Counted from the stretch's first letter, positions 19,316 through 31,111 are shown. The stretch is DNA of 64,000 nt from Sphingobium herbicidovorans (GCF_002080435.1 NZ_CP020538.1:496001-560000), one strand, 5' to 3'. A program made the numbers and translations. The notes: generated by a model not told the origin, from the letters alone.

Positions 19316-21216
19316 ATGAGCCTCTCCCCTTCCTTCCTTGATGAACTGCGCATGCGGACTTCGCTGTCGACGCTGATCGGGCGGACGGTGAAGGTGCAGA
19401 AGGCTGGGCGCGAGTATAAGGCGTGCTGCCCGTTCCATAATGAGAAGACGCCCAGCTTCACCATCAATGATGAGAAGGGCTTTTACCACTGCTTTGGCTG
19501 TGGGGCGCATGGGGACGCGATCCGCTGGATGACGGATAAGCGCGGCTTGCCCTTCATGGAGGCGGTGAAGGAGCTGGCGGCGGCGGCGGGGATGGATGTT
19601 CCCGCGCCGGACCCGTTCACGGCGCAGCGGGCTGAAAAGGCCAAGGGGCTGCATGACGTCATGGCGGCGGCGCAGGCACTGTTCGAGGAACAGCTGGGCG
19701 GGATAGAAGGCAGCGAAGCGCGTGACTACCTTGCCCGTCGAGGCATCAGCGATGCGACGCGGCGCATCTTTGGCTTTGGATATTCCACCGACTCCCGGAC
19801 AAAACTGAAAACCGCGCTAAAGGATTTCGGCGACCCGATGCTGATAGAGGCAGGGCTGCTGATCGATCCGGACGCGGCCGACGACAGCGCAACCCAGGCC
19901 CGCAAGCGTGAGAGCTATGACCGCTTCCGGGGACGCCTGATGCTGCCGATCCGCGACATTCGCGGACGGGTCATCGCCTTTGGAGGGCGGATTCTGGGGG
20001 CTGGCGAACCCAAATATCTGAACTCGCCGGACACCCCCCTCTTTGACAAGGGGCGGACGCTCTACAATATCGATCGCGCATCCCCTGCCAGCCGCCAAAG
20101 CGGGCGGGTGATCGTGGTCGAGGGCTATATGGACGTCATTGCGCTCGCCCAGGCAGGTTTTGGCGAAGCGGTCGCTCCCCTGGGCACGGCGCTGACCGAG
20201 CACCAGATCGAACGGCTGTGGAAAATGACGGACGTCCCGATCCTCTGTTTCGACGGCGACGCGGCTGGGCAAAAAGCCGCGATTCGCGCTGCGATCCGGG
20301 CGCTTCCGCTACTGCGGCCGGGCATGAGCCTGGCCTTTGCCACCCTGCCTGCTGGCCAGGACCCTGACGATCTGATCAGATCGGAAGGACCCGCAGCAAT
20401 GGAGAAGGTCCTGGATTCCGCCGAACCGCTGGTGGATCGGCTTTGGACACATGAACAGAATGCCGCGCCAATTGATACGCCCGAACAGCGCGCGGGCCTG
20501 AAGCAACGGCTTTCCGCGATAACTGACGCCATCACACATCCCGACGTCCGGGCGCATTATGTGCAGATTTTCCGGCAGCGTTACGACGCGCAGTTTTTTG
20601 CCCGCCGGGCCACGAGCGCTGAGCCGCGGCATCAGCGCGGCGGCGCGCGCCCCGGCTGGCAGCGCGACCGGCGAGGCCATTGGAAGGCCCCCTGCCCCCC
20701 GCCGGCAACGAAGCCAGGGCAATTGGCGCAAGCGGGATGGAGCAGCGACTGTTGCGCGCCGTCCTGGCCAGCCTGCTGCGCCATCCCGAGCAGATCGCAC
20801 TGCACCGCGAGATGCTGTCTGGCCTCCAAATTGCCGATTCGGCGCTCGGCGAATTGCTCCGCGCGATGGTTGCAGCGTCTTTCACGCAAGAAACAGTTGA
20901 AACCGAGGGCCTCCTTACCATATTGGGCCAAGGTGAAGTGTATAATATGGCAAAGGGAATGCTCCGGGCCGACACGTTCACATTCACCCCCAACAGGATG
21001 AAGACCGACTCGGATCGCGTGCAGCGCGATTTGGAGGAGGCTATCCGGGTGATGGCGCAAGGACCGGAGTTGGAGACGGCGCTGGCGGAAGCCACCAGAC
21101 GAGCGAGGGAAGACCTCACCGAGGAGACCTTTGCCGAGCAGCAGCGGATCCATCGGATGAAGATGGATCATGACCAGCGCTTGGCGGAACTGGCGCAGTC
21201 CGAAGATATTATCTGA
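19316..21216 (+). CDS. dnaG: DNA primase DnaG, interrupted by an apparent single-base frameshift
   Basis: DnaG makes the RNA primers for replication. The first frame (19316 onward) has the CHC2 zinc finger (Cys38, His41, Cys59, Cys62), the RNA polymerase core with RFRGRLMLPIRDIRGRVIAFGGR, and the Toprim motifs VIVVEGYMDVIAL and DGDAAGQKAA. After about residue 456 that frame turns into low-complexity nonsense (WKAPCPPPATKPG) and stops at 21001. The true C-terminal helicase-binding part continues in another frame to 21216 (from LPPAGNEARAIGASGMEQRLLRAVL onward). Adding one C in the C5 run at 20688-20692 would join them into about 635 residues, the normal length. Because dnaG is essential, a homopolymer sequencing error is most likely; a programmed slip or a split gene remain possible. 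rpoD follows after 39 bases. Confidence 0.9.
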
Positions 21217-21218
21217 TT

Positions 21219-21238
21219 ATCGTCCCGTTCGGGATGAT
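21219..21238 (+). other. intercistronic hairpin between dnaG and rpoD
   Basis: An inverted repeat of eight base pairs (21219-21226 with 21231-21238, one G-T pair, loop GTTC) sits in the 39-base gap. There is no T-tract, so full termination is unlikely. In E. coli the dnaG-rpoD junction is an RNase E processing site that lets the two messages be expressed at different levels; a similar role here is inference. Confidence 0.45.
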
Positions 21239-21255
21239 CGAATTAAGGCGAATAA

Positions 21256-23304
<2,049 letters not shown>

Positions 23305-23333
23305 AGCTGAGCGCATGGCGAAGTGAACCGAAA

Positions 23334-23360
23334 GGGCGGCTCGCGGGTCGCCCTTTTTTT
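23334..23360 (+). terminator. intrinsic terminator of rpoD
   Basis: A seven-base-pair G+C-rich stem (23334-23340 with 23347-23353, one G-T pair, loop of six) is followed directly by seven T residues (23354-23360). It lies 30 bases after the rpoD stop and is the clearest rho-independent terminator in the window. Confidence 0.9.
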
Positions 23361-23393
23361 CATCGCATAAACCCCTCTTTTACCTCGCTTCCT

Positions 23394-23399
23394 TATAAT
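23394..23399 (+). promoter_or_regulatory. consensus -10 element upstream of the 23444 gene
   Basis: A perfect TATAAT lies 45 bases upstream of the start of the next gene and just after the rpoD terminator. The -35 region at the matching distance is poor, so the promoter call is tentative. Confidence 0.35.
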
Positions 23400-23443
23400 C
23401 CCTGAAACGGCCGCGATGGCGCTTGGCGGTCGCGCAGGGGTTG

Positions 23444-24127
23444 ATGATGAACGAAGCAGCAGCACGCCCGAATCCAGGCGACATATCTCAGGTGATTGAG
23501 GCACTCGTCGCTGTGGACGGCACGGTGGCTCATACCCATGCCCGCAGCGCACGAGTCGGAATTGGGCGCGACGCCGCGCTGACCCCGCCGGACCTTGCCG
23601 ATGCCGCACATTATCTTTGCCTGCTTCATGGCCGTCACCCTGGCGTGATCGATCATGCCGCAACACGATCAACCGAAAGCACGGCCAGAGCTTGGCTGAT
23701 TGGGGCGGCGGATGGCTTCGCCCGTGAAAGAGCCTATCTGACGCAGGTGACAGTAGCTGCGGGGCCAGCCCCCAGCACCACCGGACAGAGCGATTGCGAG
23801 GCGATCGTCAGCCAGCAAAGACATGCGCTCGACATGCTGGCCCAATCCGACAGACGGGGCTGCGCGATGGGCGCTGCGGTCGCCCTGCTGCTGGATTGGC
23901 AAGCGGTACGCCAAATACTCGACATGGCGGCGATTCGGCTCGGGCTGGAGCCCCATCCCTGCCATCTGCCGGACCGCAGCACGACCTTCAGCGTCGCGGC
24001 GGCGATTGGTGGCGACGACGCGACCGACCGGGCGATCCAGTTCGGCGTACGCCAGTTGCTCAGTCAGCAGCGCGGCCTTTGGGACCTGCTACAGGCCCGC
24101 GCCGAAATACGGCGGCAGAAATCCTGA
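23444..24127 (+). CDS. unknown protein, conserved-looking
   Basis: A 227-residue protein I cannot assign. Three starts are clustered (TTG 23441, ATG 23444, ATG 23447) after AGGGG; an earlier TTG at 23423 is less likely. It is Ala-rich and probably all-helical, with no signal peptide or clear membrane helix. Notable elements are DAAHYLCLLHGRHPGVIDHAA near residue 60, which could be a short conserved His/Cys cluster, and the repeated QQRHALDMLAQSDRR and RQLLSQQRGLWDLLQARAE helices. Between rpoD and moxR. Confidence 0.7.
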   Translation: MMNEAAARPNPGDISQVIEALVAVDGTVAHTHARSARVGIGRDAALTPPDLADAAHYLCLLHGRHPGVIDHAATRSTESTARAWLIGAADGFARERAYLTQVTVAAGPAPSTTGQSDCEAIVSQQRHALDMLAQSDRRGCAMGAAVALLLDWQAVRQILDMAAIRLGLEPHPCHLPDRSTTFSVAAAIGGDDATDRAIQFGVRQLLSQQRGLWDLLQARAEIRRQKS

Positions 24128-24198
24128 GGCACAAACGCATTGCGACGCTGGTTCGCTTTCCCTAGTCGGAATGCAGGACAGGAAAGCGAAGCAAGCCC

Positions 24199-25044
24199 AT
24201 GCGATTTGAAGGTACGGAAGATTATGTCGCCACCGACGACCTGAAGGTCGCCGTAAACGCTGCGGTGCTGCTGCGCCGCCCGTTGCTGGTCAAGGGCGAG
24301 CCGGGAACCGGCAAGACAGTCCTGGCCCAGGAAATCGCCAAGGCGCTGAACGCCCCGTTGATCGAATGGAACGTCAAGTCCACGACCAAGGCGCATCAGG
24401 GCCTGTATGAATATGACGCCGTGGCCCGCCTGCGCGATGGGCAACTCGGCGATCCGCGCGTTCATGACATCAGCAACTATATTCGCAAAGGCAAGCTGTG
24501 GGAGGCCTTTACCTCACCCACCCTGCCCGTGCTGCTGATTGACGAGATCGACAAGGCGGACATCGAATTTCCCAACGATCTGTTGCAGGAACTCGATAGG
24601 ATGGCCTTTCATGTGTATGAAACGGGCGAAACGGTGGCGGCCCAGGAAAGGCCGGTCGTCGTCATCACGTCCAACAATGAAAAGGAATTGCCGGACGCCT
24701 TCCTCCGGCGCTGTTTCTTTCATTACATAAAATTCCCCGACCGTGAGACGATGCAAGCCATCATCGATGTTCACTTCCCCGGAATACAGAAGATATTGGT
24801 GAACAGGGCGCTTGAGATCTTTTACGAGATCCGCGACGTGCCCGGCCTCAAAAAGAAGCCCTCAACCAGCGAGCTGCTCGATTGGTTGAAGCTGCTGCTC
24901 AATGAGGACATGCCGTTGGAAGTCCTGCAAGAACGTGATCCGACCAAAGCGATTCCTCCGCTCCACGGCGCGCTTTTGAAGAATGAGCAGGATATCATGA
25001 TGTTCGAACGTCTGGCATTCATGGCCAGGCGGCAGGGGCGCTAG
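24199..25044 (+). CDS. MoxR-type AAA+ ATPase
   Basis: A 281-residue AAA+ ATPase. Walker A is GEPGTGKT at residues 33-40 and Walker B is VLLIDEIDKAD at about 111-121, followed by sensor 1 (VVVITSNNEKELPDAFLRRCFFHYIKFPD). The C-terminal lid has SELLDWLKLLLNED. MoxR proteins act as chaperones that mature metal-containing or other complexes, nearly always with a vWA-domain partner. The likely partner here is the CoxE-type protein at 28170-29345, but three or four genes separate them, unlike the usual adjacency. Confidence 0.93.
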   Translation: MRFEGTEDYVATDDLKVAVNAAVLLRRPLLVKGEPGTGKTVLAQEIAKALNAPLIEWNVKSTTKAHQGLYEYDAVARLRDGQLGDPRVHDISNYIRKGKLWEAFTSPTLPVLLIDEIDKADIEFPNDLLQELDRMAFHVYETGETVAAQERPVVVITSNNEKELPDAFLRRCFFHYIKFPDRETMQAIIDVHFPGIQKILVNRALEIFYEIRDVPGLKKKPSTSELLDWLKLLLNEDMPLEVLQERDPTKAIPPLHGALLKNEQDIMMFERLAFMARRQGR

Positions 25045-25099
25045 GACGGATCGACGTTGGCCCGGCGATGCGGCGCCTGACGAGGACGGAGGTTGGTCT

Positions 25100-25513
25100 G
25101 TGACTCACCATGCAGGATGCCTTTGCGGCGCAGTTCGCATCACTATCGATGCTGAGCCTTTGGCGGCGCGGATGTGCTGGTGTCGGCTGTGCCAATATCT
25201 GGGTGGCGGCTCCGGCACCGTCAATATTTGCTTCCCTGCCGACAGCGTTCATGCCGATGGCGAAGTACGGTGGCATGAAAGCATCGCCGACAGCGGCAAC
25301 AGCATGCGGCGCGGCTTTTGCCCACAATGCGGGACGCCGCTGTTCAGCCTTGCCGAATCGCGGCCTCACCTTACTTTTATTCGGGCAGGCGCTCTGGATG
25401 ATCCGTCGTTGATCGGGCCTGAGGCAGTGATCTGGACCAGCGCCGCTCCCGATTGGGCGCATCTGGACCCAGGCCTGCCTCATTATCCGGCCCAAATTCC
25501 TCCGGTCGCGTAA
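25100..25513 (+). CDS. GFA family (glutathione-dependent formaldehyde-activating-like) zinc protein
   Basis: A 137-residue protein starting at GTG 25100 with GGAGG seven bases upstream. The GFA (Mss4-like) zinc ligands are all present: Cys7 and Cys9 (GCLCGAVR), Cys26, Cys28 and Cys31 (CWCRLC), and Cys74 and Cys77 (GFCPQCGTPLF). Members bind zinc; the founding enzyme was linked to S-hydroxymethylglutathione formation, but the substrate of most members, including this one, is unknown. Confidence 0.92.
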   Translation: MTHHAGCLCGAVRITIDAEPLAARMCWCRLCQYLGGGSGTVNICFPADSVHADGEVRWHESIADSGNSMRRGFCPQCGTPLFSLAESRPHLTFIRAGALDDPSLIGPEAVIWTSAAPDWAHLDPGLPHYPAQIPPVA

Positions 25514-25599
25514 AAGCCCACTTGCGCCCAGGCTGCAATTCGGCTCAACTTTCCTGCTAGATATTCAAAGCCGCGACAAGACGGCGTGAATCGGGAAGG

Positions 25600-26628
25600 A
25601 TGTCGATGTTCAAGCCTGTCTTGTCCCTGTTGCCGGCCCTGTTTTTTGCATCAGCGCCTGCTCTGGTTCATGCCGCCCAGGAGCGTGAAGCCTGGTCGAT
25701 AAGCGACACCAGCCTGCGTTCCGACGCCGCTGGCATCAGCCTGCCGCAGACGGTTGGCGGCCTCTCCCTGACCAAGAGCGGCGAGGTGTCGAACGGGGGC
25801 AAGGGCATTGATAATTACGCCCAATATCTGTCGGAAGATGGCGCGATCCAGGCGACGCTATATGTCTATCTTCCCAGCTATGCGGACGGTTCACTGGCCG
25901 CATATATGACCGATCGCGCGATCACCGAACGCTTTGGCACGAAAACGCGGCGCACCGCTTACGCAACTGCTCCGATTGCCGGAAACGCCAACCGCGCGAT
26001 CCGCGCGGTGTACGATGGTGCTGCCGATGGCGCTCTGACCACCGCTGCGGGATTGGTCCATGCCGGACGTTGGCTGGTGAAGCTGCGCGTAACCGGCCCG
26101 ACCGAGCGGCGAAAGGAAGTTCTCGCCGGGCTGGATGGCATGCTGAACGGTCTGCATTTCGATAAGCCGCAAAGCGTACAGCCGATCGCGCCAGCGCATT
26201 TTGCCGCCTGTCCCAGCCAGGATGCAGCGGACGCCACCCTTACGGCCCAGGCATCCGAAACGCTCGCCAACGTCATCGACACAGGTGAGAAGGCCGCCTT
26301 CTGCATTCGCGCCCGGGTTCAGACCGCGGATGGCAGCTACGATGTGCTGCAACAGCAAAAGGGGCCGAATAGCGCCGTGATCGTTCCGATCGATGACGCG
26401 GGAACCGTAATGGCGTTCGATCCGACAACTTCCGGCACAGGCTATCAGATGTCGATACATTCGGTTGGCCAGACCGAGCTGTTCGGCGTTTATGACCGGA
26501 TTCCCAGCCCCCGTCAGATCGCTGAAATCATCGACGGAAAAGACCCGCAAACCGCGCAAGCGCGAACGACCGCGCATTACGCCGCCAATGGTGAGGTCAC
26601 GATGCGCCGTGCGGATGCGGCTCAGTAA
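25600..26628 (+). CDS. exported protein of unknown function
   Basis: A 342-residue protein with a clear signal peptide (KPVLSLLPALFFASAPALVHA, cleavage near AHA-AQ at about residue 26). Two ATGs, 25600 and 25606, follow GGAAGG; 25606 has the better spacing. The mature part holds mixed alpha/beta segments, a GISLPQTVGGLSLTKSGEV block near residue 45 and an IDGKDPQTAQARTT tail. I do not recognise the family. It is convergent with the chemoreceptor-like gene, 30 bases away. Confidence 0.75.
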   Translation: MSMFKPVLSLLPALFFASAPALVHAAQEREAWSISDTSLRSDAAGISLPQTVGGLSLTKSGEVSNGGKGIDNYAQYLSEDGAIQATLYVYLPSYADGSLAAYMTDRAITERFGTKTRRTAYATAPIAGNANRAIRAVYDGAADGALTTAAGLVHAGRWLVKLRVTGPTERRKEVLAGLDGMLNGLHFDKPQSVQPIAPAHFAACPSQDAADATLTAQASETLANVIDTGEKAAFCIRARVQTADGSYDVLQQQKGPNSAVIVPIDDAGTVMAFDPTTSGTGYQMSIHSVGQTELFGVYDRIPSPRQIAEIIDGKDPQTAQARTTAHYAANGEVTMRRADAAQ

Positions 26629-26658
26629 ATTCAGGCGGGACGGACGTTATGGCAAGGG

Positions 26659-28038
26659 TCAGATGAGATAGCCAACCTCATACAGGCCCCATCGGCGGCC
26701 ATCGAACCGCAGCGGCACGAACACGCTCCGCAGCGCGCGATAACGCCCCTCCCCCAGATCCTGCCGATATGTGAAGAGGAAGAAATCGCCATCGCCGTCC
26801 AACGCGCGGCGAGTCTGGCTGTCCATGAAAATCTGCCGGTTGCGGGCATGCTCCATGTTCCAGCTAGGGGATCCGGGCCGCTGGGGATGGCTGCGCGCAG
26901 TGATATGCGTAGGCAAATATCCGTTCATGTCGATGAGGCAGCAGCCCACGATCGCTTCATCCTGCGCCGTCCGCCTGTCCAGCACGGGCTGAATGGCGCG
27001 GTCGGCGAAGGCGGTGAACCCATTTTCATATTGTGGCGGGTCGGACCCTGGAATCGCGCGATAATGGGTGTCGAACAAAGCCGATGGAGACAATTCTCCT
27101 GAACCCAGCGCTGCCTCGATCAGGCGCGAAATCTCCTCCGCCCCCTCCTCCGCATAACCGATATAGCGGCTGTTGCGCGTACGGTGGCCGCCATGCGCGG
27201 CCCTGTTGAGCATGTCATTCGCCATGCCTTCAAGCTGCTCAAGCTGCGTCTTGGCCACTTCCACGCGGCCCGCACTTTCGGTCGCTGACTGACTGAAGCT
27301 GGTAAGCCCCAGGCGCAATGCCTTCACATCGGAGTCCGCTTCGTCGGTGCAGGTGACGATGGCGTTCGATCTATCACCGAATTGGGTCACGAGTGACGCG
27401 ATCTCTGCCATGGTGACGCTTAACGTATCGATATGCGCGCTGACATCACGGCCGCGCACAATATTGGCCTCGACCCCGCTGATAAGGTGACGCGCGTCGC
27501 GGTCCAACTGGCCCAGCTTGTCACCGACCGAAGCCGCAGAGTCGCCCGCCTGCCCGGCAAGGCGGCGGATTTCATCCGCGACCACCGCAAACCCCTGCGT
27601 CGCTTCGCCGCCTCGTGCCGCTTCGATCGCGGCATTGACGCCAAGCAGTCGGGTCTGGCGGGCGATGGCGCCCAGTTGGTCGGATATGCCGCCCACCGCT
27701 TCGATCACGTCCAGAAACTGACGAAGCCGTCCCTCCAGCCCGGTCACATGCTCGACCAGCCCCGCAACCTGCGCCAGCGACTGTATGATCGCCTCATGCC
27801 CTTCGGCGATGATGCGAGCGGCGCGCCGAGAGGTCAGGCTGAGTTCCTGTGCGGCCACGACGCTTTCATTCTGGCTGCTGGCCAAAGCCTCCATGTTGGA
27901 CTGGAGCTGGCCGAGCCGCACCGAGTCGGCCTGGATGCGCCGCGTGAGTTCAGCAAGGAAGCCGGCAGTTTCGCTGCATTGCAGCGCTATGTCCCCGGAC
28001 CGTTCGCCCAGATCGGTCAACAACTGCCCGTTTTCCAA
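26659..28038 (-). CDS. soluble methyl-accepting chemotaxis protein-like receptor
   Basis: A 459-residue protein with a TTG start (28038), forced by an in-frame stop just upstream. It has no membrane helix. Residues about 1-240 form the MCP signalling coiled-coil, with the hairpin tip in IARQTRLLGVNAAIEAARGGE followed by GFAVVADEIRRLA. The usual order is inverted: the putative sensor part (about 290-459, with IGYAEEGAEEISRLIEAALGSGELS, then DTHYRAIPGSDPPQYENGFTAFADR and ending WGLYEVGYLI) is C-terminal and resembles a Cache/PAS-like fold. It would signal through CheA, but no che genes are in this window. It separates moxR from its vWA partner. Confidence 0.85.
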   Translation of the reverse strand: MENGQLLTDLGERSGDIALQCSETAGFLAELTRRIQADSVRLGQLQSNMEALASSQNESVVAAQELSLTSRRAARIIAEGHEAIIQSLAQVAGLVEHVTGLEGRLRQFLDVIEAVGGISDQLGAIARQTRLLGVNAAIEAARGGEATQGFAVVADEIRRLAGQAGDSAASVGDKLGQLDRDARHLISGVEANIVRGRDVSAHIDTLSVTMAEIASLVTQFGDRSNAIVTCTDEADSDVKALRLGLTSFSQSATESAGRVEVAKTQLEQLEGMANDMLNRAAHGGHRTRNSRYIGYAEEGAEEISRLIEAALGSGELSPSALFDTHYRAIPGSDPPQYENGFTAFADRAIQPVLDRRTAQDEAIVGCCLIDMNGYLPTHITARSHPQRPGSPSWNMEHARNRQIFMDSQTRRALDGDGDFFLFTYRQDLGEGRYRALRSVFVPLRFDGRRWGLYEVGYLI

Positions 28039-28169
28039 TGGTTACCCGCCCTCAAATCCAGTCATGGATACTGCCTTATTAAGGATGCAATGCAACACTT
28101 AACATTCCGTCAACCATGATGTCGGGGGACCTTGCATCCATCGGCCGGGTATCCGACAAGGGCGCGGTC

Positions 28170-29345
28170 ATGATGCTCAATTTCCTCGATGCTCTCCGCG
28201 CCGCCGGAATCCCGGTAGGAATCAAGGAACATCTGCTGCTGCTGGAGGCGCTGGACCGCGACGTCATCGGGCAGCGGCCGGAGGATTTCTATTACCTCGC
28301 GCGCGCCACCTATGTGAAGGACGAAGGGCTGATCGACCGGTTTGATCAGGTGTTTGCCCAGGTCTTCAAGGGCGTATTGGGCACAGAGGGCATAGACGCG
28401 GAAATTCCCGAAGAATGGCTGCGCCTGGTCGCCGAGAAATATCTGAGCGCTGAAGAGATGGAGAAGATCAAGTCGCTCGGCAGCTGGGACGAGATCATGG
28501 AGACGCTGAAGAAGCGGCTGGAGGAACAGAAAGGACGTCATCAGGGCGGCAACAAGTGGATTGGCACGGGCGGCACCTCCCCGTTCGGCCACGGCGGCTA
28601 TAATCCCGAAGGCGTTCGGATCGGCGGCGAAAGCCGACACAAGCGCGCAATCAAGGTATGGGAAAAGCGCGAGTTCCAGAATCTGGACAACAACAAGGAA
28701 CTGGGCACCCGAAACATCAAGGTCGCGCTCCGGCGTCTGCGCCGCTTCGCGCGCGAGGGCGCTGCCGACGAACTGGATCTGGAAGGGACGATCCGGGGCA
28801 CGGCGCGGCAGGGCTGGCTGGACATTCGCATGCGGCCAGAGCGGCACAATGCGGTCAAGCTGCTGCTCTTTCTCGACGTAGGCGGATCGATGGATCCGTT
28901 CATTCGGCTGTGCGAGGAACTGTTTTCAGCGGCGACGGCCGAGTTCAAGAATATGGAGTTTTTCTACTTCCATAACTGTCTTTACGAAGGCGTGTGGAAG
29001 GACAATAGCCGCCGCTTTTCGGAACGCATTCCGACATGGGATGTCCTGCACAAATATGGACATGATTATAAGGTGATCTTCGTCGGCGATGGGGCGATGA
29101 GCCCGTATGAGATCAGCTATCCGGGCGGATCGGTCGAACATATGAACGAAGAGCCGGGCGCCGTCTGGATGAGCCGGGTGCTCCACACCTATCCCGCATC
29201 GGTGTGGCTTAACCCGACGCCCCGGCAACATTGGGACTATAGCCAATCGACGCGGATGATCCGCGAGATCATGAACGAACGCATGTATCCGCTGACGATC
29301 GAGGGCATTGACGACGCCATGCGCGAACTGACGCGCAAGCGCTGA
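28170..29345 (+). CDS. CoxE-type von Willebrand factor A domain protein
   Basis: A 391-residue protein; ATG 28170 (MMLNFLDALRAAGIPVGIKEHL) matches family N termini and has AAGGGC upstream, while the frame extends to 28116. The first half is the CoxE-type helical region (LNFLDALRAAG, then EHLLLLEALDRDVIGQRPEDFYYLARATYVKDEGLIDRFDQVF). The vWA domain starts at LLLFLDVGGSMDPFIRLCEELF, with DxGxS in place of DxSxS, and includes VIFVGDGAMSPYEI and RVLHTYPASVWLNP. CoxE proteins pair with MoxR-like ATPases (CoxD) to insert metals or remodel enzyme complexes. The partner at 24199 is not adjacent. Confidence 0.92.
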   Translation: MMLNFLDALRAAGIPVGIKEHLLLLEALDRDVIGQRPEDFYYLARATYVKDEGLIDRFDQVFAQVFKGVLGTEGIDAEIPEEWLRLVAEKYLSAEEMEKIKSLGSWDEIMETLKKRLEEQKGRHQGGNKWIGTGGTSPFGHGGYNPEGVRIGGESRHKRAIKVWEKREFQNLDNNKELGTRNIKVALRRLRRFAREGAADELDLEGTIRGTARQGWLDIRMRPERHNAVKLLLFLDVGGSMDPFIRLCEELFSAATAEFKNMEFFYFHNCLYEGVWKDNSRRFSERIPTWDVLHKYGHDYKVIFVGDGAMSPYEISYPGGSVEHMNEEPGAVWMSRVLHTYPASVWLNPTPRQHWDYSQSTRMIREIMNERMYPLTIEGIDDAMRELTRKR

Positions 29346-29975
29346 TCAGGCCACCGGGCGGGGCAACCACTTCGCGGCGAAAAGCGCCAGCGCCAGGGTC
29401 CAGCCAGCCGCACCCCATAGTGGATCGACCGGCAGGACGGCATGAAGAAAGGCCGCCATTAACGCTCCGGCCATCAACCCCGTCCACAATAGCGCATAGG
29501 GCAGCCAGCTCGTCCGTTCTCCGCCGACCAGCGCATTGCCGATGCCCTGTCCCAGCTTTACCAGCGTGCCGGTCATATAGGTAACGCCGATACTGACTTC
29601 CTTGTCGCGCAGGAATACAGCGTTGAGCAGCCCCATCGCGATCACCATCGCAGGCACCGACAGCATCACCGCGCTCGCGCCCAGCCCCAGCAGCACCGCC
29701 GCCAGCATCAGTAAAACCGGCTTTCTCCATCGTCCGGCGATCCGGGCGACAATCGCGCCCAGCGCCGCCCCGCCTATGAACAGTGCGATGATTAGCGCGG
29801 CCCGCGCGGCAATTTCGCTTCCCTGCACCGTGCCAACGGCCAGCCGCGTCGAATTGCCGCTCATGAACGACACGAAAAGACCGCCAAGCCGCAGAAAACC
29901 GATCACATCGACATAGCCAGCCAGCGCCGAAAGGCCCGCCGCCAGAACCCAGTGCCGCCGATTGTAATGCTTCAT
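29346..29975 (-). CDS. DUF1275 (YoaK) family membrane protein
   Basis: A 209-residue protein from ATG 29975; the longer frame up to 30107 overlaps anmK and is not used. About six membrane helices. The N-terminal block [36 protein letters not shown] is the DUF1275 signature, and [20 protein letters not shown] is its second repeat. No biochemical role is established; family members are proposed transporters. The start overlaps the anmK stop (ATGA). Confidence 0.9.
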   Translation of the reverse strand: MKHYNRRHWVLAAGLSALAGYVDVIGFLRLGGLFVSFMSGNSTRLAVGTVQGSEIAARAALIIALFIGGAALGAIVARIAGRWRKPVLLMLAAVLLGLGASAVMLSVPAMVIAMGLLNAVFLRDKEVSIGVTYMTGTLVKLGQGIGNALVGGERTSWLPYALLWTGLMAGALMAAFLHAVLPVDPLWGAAGWTLALALFAAKWLPRPVA

Positions 29976-31057
29976 GGCCGGAACAGAACCCCGCCCGTCA
30001 TCGGCGTCGGCGTTCCGGTCGTTCCTGGAAAGCTGATCGGCAATCCTTTGAGATGCCGTACCGCCATATAGGCAAAGCCCTGCGCCTCCAGCGCATCGCC
30101 GTCCCATCCCAGTTCATCGACGGACATCACGGCGACGCCGGTCTGGCGGGTCAGCATCGCCATCAGCGCGCCGTTGTGCCGTCCGCCGCCGCCCACATGG
30201 ATTGCGGTCGGTCGCTCAGGCAGGTGATCGATCGCCCGCGCCACCGCGGCGGCGGTGAACGCCGTCAGCGTCGCCGCGCCATCTTCCAGGTTAAGCCCCT
30301 TAACCGCATCGATGCTAAACTGCTCGCGGTCGATGCTTTTTGGCGGCGGCAGGTCGAACCAGGGATCGGCCATCATCGCCGCCAGTCGTTCCTCGTCCAC
30401 CTGCCCTACGACGGCGCACGCCCCGCCCGCATCATAGGCGGCGTTGCCCTGAAGCTGCATCCAGTTGTCGATCAGGCCGCTCGCCATCCCGGTGTCGAAC
30501 GCGATCAATGTGCCATCCGATCCGATAAAGGTGATGTTGGCCACGCCCCCCAGATTGAGCACCACGGCGGGCTTTTCCAGCCCCTCGGCAAGCGCCCGGT
30601 GATAAACCGGCATCAACGGCGCGCCCTGCCCGCCCGCCGCCACATCCGCGCTGCGCAGATCGGCCACCACGGGGATCCCGAAAGCCCCGGCAAGTCCCGC
30701 TCCGTCGCCAATCTGCCAGGTCCAGCCCCACTCAGGCCGGTGCGCCACGGTATGACCGTGAAAGCCGATCACGCCCACATCTTCGGCAATATGCCCGCTA
30801 CGTCCCAGCAGGTCGGCGACCGCCTGCACATGCCGCTCGGTCAGTTCAGCCTCGACCGACGCGATCAGCGGCTCAAAGCCCTGCGTCTTCATCGCCATCG
30901 CCCGCGTGCACGCCTCTGCCAGCCGCAAGCGAAAGCCGTCATCATAGGGCATGGCGTGAAATTCGATCGCCTGCGCCTGTCCCTCCCCGTCCGTTTCGAT
31001 CATCGCGGCGTCGATGCCGTCGCGCGATGTGCCGGACATCAGCCCAATTGCCAGCAT
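29972..31057 (-). CDS. anmK: anhydro-N-acetylmuramic acid kinase
   Basis: A 361-residue sugar kinase of the ASKHA fold that phosphorylates and opens 1,6-anhydro-MurNAc released during peptidoglycan turnover. Signature blocks are [16 protein letters not shown] at the N terminus, [59 protein letters not shown] and the C-terminal [16 protein letters not shown]. Divergent from tyrS, with which it shares a 54-base intergenic region. This pairing is common in alphaproteobacteria. Confidence 0.95.
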   Translation of the reverse strand: MLAIGLMSGTSRDGIDAAMIETDGEGQAQAIEFHAMPYDDGFRLRLAEACTRAMAMKTQGFEPLIASVEAELTERHVQAVADLLGRSGHIAEDVGVIGFHGHTVAHRPEWGWTWQIGDGAGLAGAFGIPVVADLRSADVAAGGQGAPLMPVYHRALAEGLEKPAVVLNLGGVANITFIGSDGTLIAFDTGMASGLIDNWMQLQGNAAYDAGGACAVVGQVDEERLAAMMADPWFDLPPPKSIDREQFSIDAVKGLNLEDGAATLTAFTAAAVARAIDHLPERPTAIHVGGGGRHNGALMAMLTRQTGVAVMSVDELGWDGDALEAQGFAYMAVRHLKGLPISFPGTTGTPTPMTGGVLFRP

Positions 31058-31111
31058 GATCGAACCTCCGCCTCTTTTACAGTCGCAACCGCAATGCTAC
31101 AGGCGCGCGCC

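Noticed and set aside
30053..31111. long in-frame N-terminal extension of tyrS
   Set aside because: It runs antisense to anmK and has no similarity to synthetase domains; the normal tyrS start is at 31112.
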